64,000 nt of DNA, taken from positions 186,001 to 250,000 of the forward strand of contig NZ_PGVF01000001.1 of the NCBI RefSeq assembly GCF_002860285.1, read 5' to 3'. A model generated the notes under the pieces. It was not told the origin of the DNA, did no database searches, and saw nothing but the letters and a program-made list of their open reading frames with translations. The stretch is from Bacillus sp. M6-12 (GTDB lineage Bacteria > Bacillota > Bacilli > Bacillales > DSM-1321). Made by a program: the position numbers and the translations under genes. Shown piece after piece: positions 58,125 to 64,000 of the stretch; the stretch's first letter is position 1, and each line of letters opens with the position of its first letter.

Positions 58125-59471
58125 ATGAAGTCTAAGAAATTTACAAAAGTAATGTTAAGTGCAGTTGTTCTATCAACACCTTTTTTGGGTTTAAATATAG
58201 ATAAAGCTCATGCAATTGAAAACCAAGTATGGTCATTTAATTATACAGGAGGATACAAAGCCTTTACTGCTCCTTATACTGGCACATATAAGCTGGAAAC
58301 TTGGGGAGCAGAGGGTGGAGGTGTTCGCCTAAGTGGAAACACAGCCTCTGGTACAGGAGGTAAAGGTGGTTACGCAACAGGAGAAATCACTTTACAAGCA
58401 GGACAGACCATCTATGTTTATGTGGGTGGTGCTGGTTCAAGCTCAAATTCTGGTGTGGCTTCTGGTGGATATAACGGAGGCGGTTCTGGTTATGCATCTC
58501 AGGCAGGAGAACCAGGTAACGGTGGTGGAGGTGCGACAGACATTCGTACTGTTCCTAATAATGCTCCACTAAACACATCTTCCCTGCAAAGTCGTTTAAT
58601 TGTAGCAGGGGGTGGTGGAGGAGCTGGTGAAGACCCTGGAGACCAATACGGTGACGGAGGAGGTATAATTGGTACAAATAATTATTATCCTGGCACACAA
58701 ATTTCCGCTGGAACGAATGGCACATTAGGAGCAGGTGCATCTACTGGAAATGGTGACGGTGGAGGAGGCGGTGGCGGTTACTACGGTGGTGGTACAACTT
58801 CATCAACTACCGTTGGAGCAGATACACAAGGGGGAGGCGGAGGTTCTTCTTTTATAGGGAAATTAGCCAACGCCCAAACCATTGCTGGTAACTCCACTAT
58901 GCCTTCCCCAACAGGCGGTACACAAGTAGGTCAATTAGGAAACGGTAGTGCAAAAATTACGTTGCTTACTGTTGTAAATGTTAATCAACATACAACTAAA
59001 GTTGTTGGCACGTTTGAAGCAACTACGTTAAATGTTGCTTTACCAGCTACAAGCTCATTCTTATACAATCCAAATAACCGTCAATTCACAGCACAAAACA
59101 TGGCTGTAACAAGCGATACCAATGCCCCTATCTATATGAAATTATCTTCAATTGGTGTAGCAGATGAGTCCACTTGGAAGCCAAGTTTAACTGCTCCAAC
59201 AACGTATTCTGAAGAGCAATGGAACAACTTAACCAAAGTTCAAACAGAAGCGAATGTGGCTCTTGGTGTATCTGCATTAGAAGGAAGTAACTGGCTAAGA
59301 GGTGTCGAGAACAACGGTCTATGGAGTACGTCTCCTGATAACGTCAAAAAACTTGGCGTATTACGAACAAAATCTCAAGTAGAAGTCCGACCAACCTTAA
59401 AGGCTGGTACTGCTGTCCCTATGGGGAAAATATTAACTTCTAACTATGTATTTGAATTTGGTTTAGAGTAA
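58125..59471 (+). CDS. Secreted glycine-rich protein with repeated C-terminal module
   Basis: A 448-residue exported protein. Signal peptide about 1-30 (TKVMLSAVVLSTPFLGLNI, cut after AHA). Residues about 33-285 form a glycine-rich domain of the ALK/LTK type (VWSFNYTGGYKAFTAPYTGT, KLETWGAEGGG, then many GGGG runs). Residues about 288-448 (GTFEATTLNVALPA, then APIYMK, WKPSL, SNYVFEFGLE) are the same module as in the beta-helix protein at 24108-25424. It is probably a surface or matrix protein. AAAGGAGGAACC precedes the ATG. Confidence 0.85.
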   Translation: MKSKKFTKVMLSAVVLSTPFLGLNIDKAHAIENQVWSFNYTGGYKAFTAPYTGTYKLETWGAEGGGVRLSGNTASGTGGKGGYATGEITLQAGQTIYVYVGGAGSSSNSGVASGGYNGGGSGYASQAGEPGNGGGGATDIRTVPNNAPLNTSSLQSRLIVAGGGGGAGEDPGDQYGDGGGIIGTNNYYPGTQISAGTNGTLGAGASTGNGDGGGGGGGYYGGGTTSSTTVGADTQGGGGGSSFIGKLANAQTIAGNSTMPSPTGGTQVGQLGNGSAKITLLTVVNVNQHTTKVVGTFEATTLNVALPATSSFLYNPNNRQFTAQNMAVTSDTNAPIYMKLSSIGVADESTWKPSLTAPTTYSEEQWNNLTKVQTEANVALGVSALEGSNWLRGVENNGLWSTSPDNVKKLGVLRTKSQVEVRPTLKAGTAVPMGKILTSNYVFEFGLE

Positions 59472-59506
59472 TACTTATCAGTTTATGGAAAATCATAATC
59501 CATAAG

Positions 59507-59545
59507 AAAAAGCACAGGATTTTATTGTCCTGTGCCTTTCTTTTT
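59507..59545. terminator. Bidirectional terminator
   Basis: AAAAGCACAGGA-loop-TCCTGTGCCTTTC between converging genes. Confidence 0.9.
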
Positions 59546-59732
59546 ATTCAGTTACTTCGACAAAACGGTGAATCATGGTTTGTAAAGCATCCCCATTATC
59601 GTCAATAAGGTGATACATGGTATCCTCTTTGCCAACTGGCTCAAGTTCTACTTCATATATCTTTCCAACCGTAAGGCAATCTTCATACGTAGAATTGTCG
59701 ATACATTTCATTTGTTTTTTCACGTTTTTCAT
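59544..59732 (-). CDS. Small SH3-like protein
   Basis: A 62-residue protein: KCIDNSTYEDCLTVGKIYEV followed by YHLIDDNGDALQTMIHRFVEV. This pattern (CIDN ... LTVGKxYEV ... DDNG ... RF) is common in small phage and plasmid proteins and suggests an SH3-like barrel of unknown role. It ends the transcript that starts with the PARP gene, 24 bp away. Confidence 0.75.
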   Translation of the reverse strand: MKNVKKQMKCIDNSTYEDCLTVGKIYEVELEPVGKEDTMYHLIDDNGDALQTMIHRFVEVTE

Positions 59733-59756
59733 CTGAATCTCTCCCTTTTTTATAGT

Positions 59757-61040
59757 TTAAGCCTTTTTAAATTCCACAATGTATTTAATCTTAACTTGGC
59801 TCTCTTTATAGACAATGTACTCATTATGAAGAAGCGAACGACCTTTCTTTCCAAGAACACTGTTATAGCCATAAGGAGCGGAAGTAAGATGACCTTGTGC
59901 GTCTGCATATTCCTTCACTTTACCAGTAGCAACATCACATACTAATAGGAAGTAACTATCATGGCTTGCACCATTACCAAACCCCCAACAATAATTAGCC
60001 GATTTACTGGACTGGTCTGCAAAATAAACACCAGCACCAAACATGCTTCCAGTGTGCTGTGCTGATTGAGGTTTAATCTTTAATCCATTTTGGAAAATAC
60101 TTAAATAGTTCTCATTTCTTGAACCATGAAAGAGTTCCATTGTACTGACTTTGTAGGGATTAAAGTTTTTGTGACCTACCATATCTTCCACTTGATAAAT
60201 TTCTTGAACATCAATATTGAAATGATGACTGCGACTTTGAGATTTTGTGACATAATCAACCAATCTTTTGTATTCCTTCGTTCTGGAAGAAAGTGCTTTT
60301 AACTGGATATTCAAAGACTTGTACTTATCTTCCAAAGTCTTTTCAAGTGTATCTTGGGCTTGTACAACGGAACTCATAACGCCCAATAAGTCTTTCTTTT
60401 CGTTTAGTTTAAAATAGTCGTCAATCAAAAACTTTCGATAATCGACTTTGTTTCCAAACGATACAGGAATGATAGAATAGAACTGATTCGATAAATAGTC
60501 AAAATCTCTATAGCCTTTGTTTAATTTTTCTTCAATCTCATTTAACACATGAAGTCCTCTTGCTACTTGTGTGGCAGATAGTTTCCCAAGTGGCGTATCA
60601 ATAGAAGAAATTAGATAGCTTGTTGCTTCTTGATAGAGTTTTCCAATCAACTTCAACACTTTATCATTGACTTTTGATAAGTCAGTTTTACGTGTTTTGG
60701 TCTGAACTTTGGTCACAGAAGGAGCAAAGCTAAATCCATCATCCACCTCAATATGTTCATAGCCTTTCCCACGTTTAGAAGAAATGATTTTTTCAAATTC
60801 CTCTCTTGCACTCCAACGACTACTAAAATATCTACCTTCTTGTCGTGGTGCTTTTCCCATACGACCATACTCTGTGTAAATACGGAAAGGATATGCACCT
60901 GTTCCTTCTTGAAATTCAATAATATAAAACTTATTTGAGTTTTCACCCAATGAGGCGTAGTTCAAAACTGCTCGTTGTTCCACATTTGTAATCAAGAAAG
61001 AAGGACTGCTTACTGCACTAATAGAAATTGCCTTTGCCAT
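59757..61040 (-). CDS. WGR-PARP: bacterial poly(ADP-ribose) polymerase-like enzyme
   Basis: A 427-residue protein with a eukaryote-like PARP layout. A WGR domain at about 35-100 (NKFYIIEFQEGTGAYPFRIY, with YGRMG in place of WGRVG) binds DNA ends in PARP1. A helical regulatory region lies at about 120-250 (TPLGKLSATQVARGLHVLNE). The catalytic domain at about 285-427 has the H-Y-E set: His305 (LFHGSRNENY), Tyr339 (GAGVYFADQ) and Glu407 (LLHNEYIVY). The Glu suggests chain elongation is possible, as opposed to a mono-transferase. Class C promoter. Confidence 0.9.
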   Translation of the reverse strand: MAKAISISAVSSPSFLITNVEQRAVLNYASLGENSNKFYIIEFQEGTGAYPFRIYTEYGRMGKAPRQEGRYFSSRWSAREEFEKIISSKRGKGYEHIEVDDGFSFAPSVTKVQTKTRKTDLSKVNDKVLKLIGKLYQEATSYLISSIDTPLGKLSATQVARGLHVLNEIEEKLNKGYRDFDYLSNQFYSIIPVSFGNKVDYRKFLIDDYFKLNEKKDLLGVMSSVVQAQDTLEKTLEDKYKSLNIQLKALSSRTKEYKRLVDYVTKSQSRSHHFNIDVQEIYQVEDMVGHKNFNPYKVSTMELFHGSRNENYLSIFQNGLKIKPQSAQHTGSMFGAGVYFADQSSKSANYCWGFGNGASHDSYFLLVCDVATGKVKEYADAQGHLTSAPYGYNSVLGKKGRSLLHNEYIVYKESQVKIKYIVEFKKA

Positions 61041-61105
61041 ATAAAATCTCTCCTTTAGTTAAATAAAGTATTGACCAAAAAAAATAGTTTTTAAAGAAAA
61101 AACCG

Positions 61106-61132
61106 CCTGATTTATCAGCTTTATAGATTATA
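61106..61132 (-). promoter_or_regulatory. Class C promoter (PARP), minus strand
   Basis: On the minus strand: TATAAT in GCATATAATC, 17 bp, CAGG in CTGATAAATCAGGCGGTTTT. A clear copy of the motif. Confidence 0.65.
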
Positions 61133-61151
61133 TGCAAAAGAAAAAGGCAAT

Positions 61152-61179
61152 AAAAAAACTCCCCAATAAAAGGGAGAGA
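61152..61179 (-). terminator. Rho-independent terminator, minus strand
   Basis: CTCCC-TTTTATT-GGGGAG with T7 on the minus strand, after the catalytic-domain-less WGR gene. Confidence 0.85.
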
Positions 61180-61196
61180 TTTCAAATATGTATGTA

Positions 61197-61859
61197 CTAA
61201 CCAGAAATATTATCTAAAGCATTTAAATTATTTAATAGCCATTCTTTTCGTTGATACAGTTTTTCGTGTGTATCCAAAACAGAATCATTCATATTGATTT
61301 TGTTACCAAACACGATTGGGATAAGAGAGTAAAATTTGTTTGACAAATATAGAAGGTCAGAGGAATCTTTCATTAATCGTTCTTCAATTTCTTCTAATAT
61401 TTGCAGACCTCTATGAAGTTGGATTTCAGATAGTTCACCAAGCTGAGTATGTAATGATAAGGAATTAGGCTCTATTCGGAGAGAACGATTGTGTATTTGA
61501 TTAATGCGTGGTGTAAATAAATCATCAAAGTCTTCCTCAATAGCGACCAATTCATAGCCCTTTGCTTTTTTAGACGATAAAAGGGAGTGGAAGAATTGAT
61601 TGGCTGTCTCTCTGGAAGAGAAATATCGAGATTCCTGACGTGGAGTTCTTCCCATACGACCATATTCTGTATAAATACAGAAAGGTTGAGTTCCTGACCC
61701 TTCTTGAAATTCAATAATATAAAACTTATTAGCATTTGATTGTAAGGATACAAAATTTAAAAACACACGCTGTTCTACGGATTCTGGATTAAAGAGAGAA
61801 TTATGAAACTGTAACAATGTATCATTCTCCTTTCTCTGTTTTTCTATAGTATGAACCAT
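61197..61859 (-). CDS. WGR and PARP-regulatory protein lacking the catalytic domain
   Basis: A 220-residue paralogue of the PARP next to it. It keeps the WGR domain (NKFYIIEFQEGSGTQPFCIY, then YGRMGRTPRQESRYFSS) and the regulatory helices (QLGELSEIQLHRGLQILEEI), but stops before the catalytic HxT/Y/E region. It could compete for DNA ends or form complexes with the PARP. No frameshift or remnant of a catalytic domain is visible after its stop, so it looks like a real truncated gene. The start is uncertain, as AAAGGAG sits about 23 bases further on. Confidence 0.8.
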   Translation of the reverse strand: MVHTIEKQRKENDTLLQFHNSLFNPESVEQRVFLNFVSLQSNANKFYIIEFQEGSGTQPFCIYTEYGRMGRTPRQESRYFSSRETANQFFHSLLSSKKAKGYELVAIEEDFDDLFTPRINQIHNRSLRIEPNSLSLHTQLGELSEIQLHRGLQILEEIEERLMKDSSDLLYLSNKFYSLIPIVFGNKINMNDSVLDTHEKLYQRKEWLLNNLNALDNISG

Positions 61860-61876
61860 ATACCTTTATTTTAAAA

Positions 61877-61905
61877 TAAAAAAAGCCCCTAAAAAGGGAC
61901 TTCTT
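61877..61905 (-). terminator. Rho-independent terminator, minus strand
   Basis: GTCCC-TTTTTA-GGGGC with T7 on the minus strand, after the lone WGR-like gene. Confidence 0.85.
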
Positions 61906-61907
61906 TA

Positions 61908-62168
61908 TTATGAAACCATTTTTTCAGAGAAGCCGTCTTCACAATAAGAAGAAAGGAAGGTATTAAAACGCTCTTCTGCTTCTTCTAATTTATTGAAAGA
62001 GTAGGACTGTCTGCCATGAATCTGTTGACCAGAACCACTTACGACAGATACCTGATAAGGATAAACTCCTGTTGATTCTTTGATTTCTACTTTGTGATAT
62101 TGATTGCTCTTATCAGAAACCAATACAGCGTCTTTTACGATAAACTCCATTGCAAATAAATCTAACAT
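61908..62168 (-). CDS. Lone WGR-like domain protein
   Basis: An 86-residue protein. NQYHKVEIKESTGVYPYQVS followed by GRQSYSFNKLEEAEERFNTF follows the same strand-helix order as the WGR domains next door (FYIIEFQEGTGAYPFRIY, then RYFSSRWSAREEFEK), but the YGRMG strand is changed to GSGQQIH. It is a likely degenerate WGR domain on its own. AAAAAGGAGAG precedes the ATG. Class C promoter. Its role could be to bind DNA ends or modulate the PARP. Confidence 0.7.
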   Translation of the reverse strand: MLDLFAMEFIVKDAVLVSDKSNQYHKVEIKESTGVYPYQVSVVSGSGQQIHGRQSYSFNKLEEAEERFNTFLSSYCEDGFSEKMVS

Positions 62169-62220
62169 ATTTATCTCTCCTTTTTATATAAAAACCTTCC
62201 AAATATTGTTTAAAAAACAA

Positions 62221-62249
62221 CCTGATTGTCATATGATTCTTACATTATA
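62221..62249 (-). promoter_or_regulatory. Class C promoter (lone WGR), minus strand
   Basis: On the minus strand: TATAAT in GCATATAATG, 19 bp, CAGG in ATATGACAATCAGGTTGTT. It resembles the PARP copy. Confidence 0.65.
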
Positions 62250-62440
62250 TGCAGATAAAAGGGATTTCATAGAACAAATGAAAAGTTGCGAAAATGTCAG
62301 AATAAATAATCATAAATTTACCTATTTTTTTTTACCCTTAAACGTATTAAAATAAATACTTTAGTAGTCGATAATATGTAAGAACATCGTATCCGTCAAA
62401 ATAATGAGCTAACGGTGAAATTAAGGAGTGTAAGGAATAA

Positions 62441-63106
62441 ATGTCAAAAAAGATACGTGTGATGATAGTTGAAGATGATGCAATGACTTTAAAACTTCAT
62501 AAGGAAATGCTTGAAAAAGAAACGGATATAGAAGTTGTAGGACATGCTGATAAGAAAGAGGAAGCGATTGATTTAGCCACTGAATTAAATCCAGATGTTC
62601 TGCTATTAGATATAAATTTAACCAATAAAGAAGACCAATATGGGATTGATATTGCTATTCAATTATCTATTTCTATGCCTAATATCAAAATCATTATGTT
62701 AAGTGCTTTGTTAAATGAAGATACTGTTAGAAGCACCATAGGTCTTGGCGTTGCTTGTAATTATATAATTAAATCTAACCATGAAAAAATACCTCAAGTC
62801 GTTCGTGATGCCTATAATGAAATCCATACAATAGAAGGAACAGTCATTGACTTTATTTTAAAAGATTATCAGGAAAGTTTAAAAGCAACGATGAATAAAT
62901 TAACTTCACAACATTTGAAAATATTGGAACTCTTTTATAGGGGTTATTGTGTAGAACAGGTAGCCGACATTCTCACATTAGAAGTTCAATCAGTAAGAAA
63001 TCACCAACAAACTATCGCTAAGAGATGTTTAGGTTGGAAGTGGAGATTTAAAAAATTAACTACAGTTGAGTTAGCCAAACGAGCAAAAGTAATGGGGTTA
63101 TTTTAA
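62441..63106 (+). CDS. Two-component response regulator
   Basis: A 221-residue protein. Receiver domain at about 5-125: acidic EDD (11-13), phospho-acceptor Asp57 (LLLDIN), Ser88 and Lys111. A linker and a LuxR-like helix-turn-helix follow at about 150-215 (LTSQHLKILELFYRGYCVEQ). It acts as a DNA-binding transcription factor in the NarL/FixJ or related class, though the HTH is diverged. AAGGAGTGTAAGGAA precedes the ATG. The sensor gene follows by 34 bp. Confidence 0.85.
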   Translation: MSKKIRVMIVEDDAMTLKLHKEMLEKETDIEVVGHADKKEEAIDLATELNPDVLLLDINLTNKEDQYGIDIAIQLSISMPNIKIIMLSALLNEDTVRSTIGLGVACNYIIKSNHEKIPQVVRDAYNEIHTIEGTVIDFILKDYQESLKATMNKLTSQHLKILELFYRGYCVEQVADILTLEVQSVRNHQQTIAKRCLGWKWRFKKLTTVELAKRAKVMGLF

Positions 63107-63140
63107 TAAAATATATAAATAGAAATTGGGTAAATAAAAC

Positions 63141-64000
63141 ATGAATAAAATCAAGATATCATTTATTGTGGTCAGTCTAATGATTCTGATAGTTGTAAAT
63201 TCTGTTTTTTATGTATCAACGAAAAATACATTGATTAATCATCAAGAAGAAAGGGTAACACTTGTTATCAATAATGTTAAAAGTTCTGTCGAATCTACGA
63301 ATCAAGCAGAAACCTATTTCAATTACTTGTTAGCAAGAGGATTACAGAAATCTTCTATTGCAATAAAAAATTCTCTTCCACCAGATATTAACCAAGTGAA
63401 AAATGAACAATTGGTTGATTTAGCACAAGAATTAGATTTAGAAGGAATTTCACTATTTGTCAAAAAAGACAATGATATTATAGTGGAAAAGTCGAGTAGC
63501 CCTAAAGAAATAGGTCTATCAACAAATACATGGAATGAATGGTATATGATGTTCACTCAACTAATGGAAGAAAAAAATGTGAAAGATATACCTGGCTTTG
63601 GGGAAAAATTGCCAAATTTCTGGTCGGGACCTATCGACACGAGTTCCGCTAATCCTGAGTTAATCAGTAAATGGGGATATTACTATGATGGAACAACCAA
63701 CTATATGATTAATCCCTTTGTAGATGATGAATTGATTAAAGGATTTCAAAAATCTGCTGGTGTTGAAAGAACCATTCAGAAAAATCTAAGAGATAATCCC
63801 TATTTATTGGAAGTTTCCGTTCTCAACAGTAGAGTTTTCAAAGAGGGCGAAAAAACGCATGGGGATACGAATGTAGTTTGGTTATCTGACCGTATGCTTG
63901 TATATGGTTCGTATAACTATAAAGATAATAAAGACAAAGCAAATACAGTTAAGGCTATCGAGGAGTATCAACCAATTAGGAAAGTATTGGTCATCAATAA
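63141..64000 (+). CDS. Probable membrane sensor kinase, cut by the window end
   Basis: An open frame to the edge with 286 residues visible. It starts MNKIKISFIVVSLMILIVVN, with one membrane helix at about 6-26, then a large extracellular domain (SYNYKDNKDKANTVKAIEEY near the end). The kinase core lies beyond the window, so histidine kinase function is inferred from position after the response regulator. It may instead be an adenylate cyclase-type or other sensor. TAAATAAAAC precedes the ATG with only a weak site. Confidence 0.65.
   Translation, partial: MNKIKISFIVVSLMILIVVNSVFYVSTKNTLINHQEERVTLVINNVKSSVESTNQAETYFNYLLARGLQKSSIAIKNSLPPDINQVKNEQLVDLAQELDLEGISLFVKKDNDIIVEKSSSPKEIGLSTNTWNEWYMMFTQLMEEKNVKDIPGFGEKLPNFWSGPIDTSSANPELISKWGYYYDGTTNYMINPFVDDELIKGFQKSAGVERTIQKNLRDNPYLLEVSVLNSRVFKEGEKTHGDTNVVWLSDRMLVYGSYNYKDNKDKANTVKAIEEYQPIRKVLVIN

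Noticed and set aside
58333-58572. Overlapping ORF inside the glycine-rich protein gene
   Set aside because: Frame-shifted shadow of the Gly-rich coding sequence with no ribosome site.
17034-62249. SPO1-type phage middle promoters as explanation of class C
   Set aside because: The AGG part recalls AGGAGA of these promoters, but no TTTNTTT box sits at the proper distance.
1-64000. tRNA or rRNA genes, CRISPR arrays, insertion sequences, integrase or transposase
   Set aside because: None seen. No cloverleaf-like or repeat-spacer pattern stood out, and no transposase-like protein is encoded. A covariance search could still reveal a diverged RNA gene.
1-64000. LexA (SOS) boxes as the basis of the DNA-repair-like regulon
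   Set aside because: No GAACN4GTTC-type sites stood out before the SbcC-like, RNase H or PARP genes.

Overview
This 64 kb stretch is AT-rich and tightly packed: about 100 mostly short genes on both strands, strong GGAGG-type ribosome binding sites, frequent TTG and GTG starts, and compact hairpin terminators, many shared by converging genes. Codon use, the YceG/TelA, CheX/CheW, LytR-CpsA-Psr (LCP) and YwbE-like proteins and the Gram-positive secretion signals point to a Bacillaceae host. About two thirds of the genes have no recognisable function, and there are no rRNA, tRNA, ribosomal or core metabolic genes. It therefore looks like a megaplasmid, chromid or very large phage-like replicon rather than a chromosome core. 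No replication, partition, conjugation or virion gene is visible, so its type cannot be fixed from this window.

Layout. 1-5.1 kb: chemoreceptor, small membrane protein, lipoprotein, CheX. 5.1-12.3 kb: unknown genes, including a five-gene operon with a DUF1653 protein. 12.4-24 kb: two DUF262 proteins, two ADP-ribosyltransferase-like proteins, a DEDDh exonuclease and several small unknowns. 24-28 kb: a secreted beta-helix protein, a YwbE-like protein, a Ham1-like NTP pyrophosphatase and a BI-1 membrane protein. 29.8-36.2 kb: YceG and TelA, CheW and an LCP protein. 36.5-49 kb: a two-HTH regulator, an SbcC-like ATPase with a zinc hook, many unknowns, a HigA-like protein and a SLOG protein. 49-54.7 kb: two likely PD-(D/E)XK nucleases, a nucleoside deoxyribosyltransferase, a deoxynucleoside kinase, an ADP-ribosylglycohydrolase and an RNase H. 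55-59.5 kb: a second chemoreceptor and a secreted glycine-rich protein. 59.5-62.2 kb: a WGR-PARP enzyme, a WGR protein lacking the catalytic domain, and a lone WGR-like protein. 62.4 kb to the end: a response regulator and the start of its probable sensor kinase.

Three promoter families recur and appear to sort the genes. Class A has a palindrome (TTGACTATAGTCAA at its best) over the -35 box, usually 17 bp before the -10. It precedes both chemoreceptors, cheX, cheW, yceG/telA, the LCP gene, the exonuclease, the nucleases and several unknowns. Class B has a GTAAA..TTTAC inverted repeat over a TTTACA/TTTACG -35 box and precedes the DUF1653 operon and a few others. Class C has a TATAAT-like box followed about 17-21 bp later by an (A)ACAGGT-like element in the presumed leader. 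It precedes the PARP, the lone WGR protein, one ART-fold protein, the SbcC-like ATPase, RNase H, one DUF262 protein and unknown genes. The main hypothesis is a replicon-wide regulon combining ADP-ribosylation with nucleic-acid functions, alongside a separately controlled chemosensory and envelope regulon.
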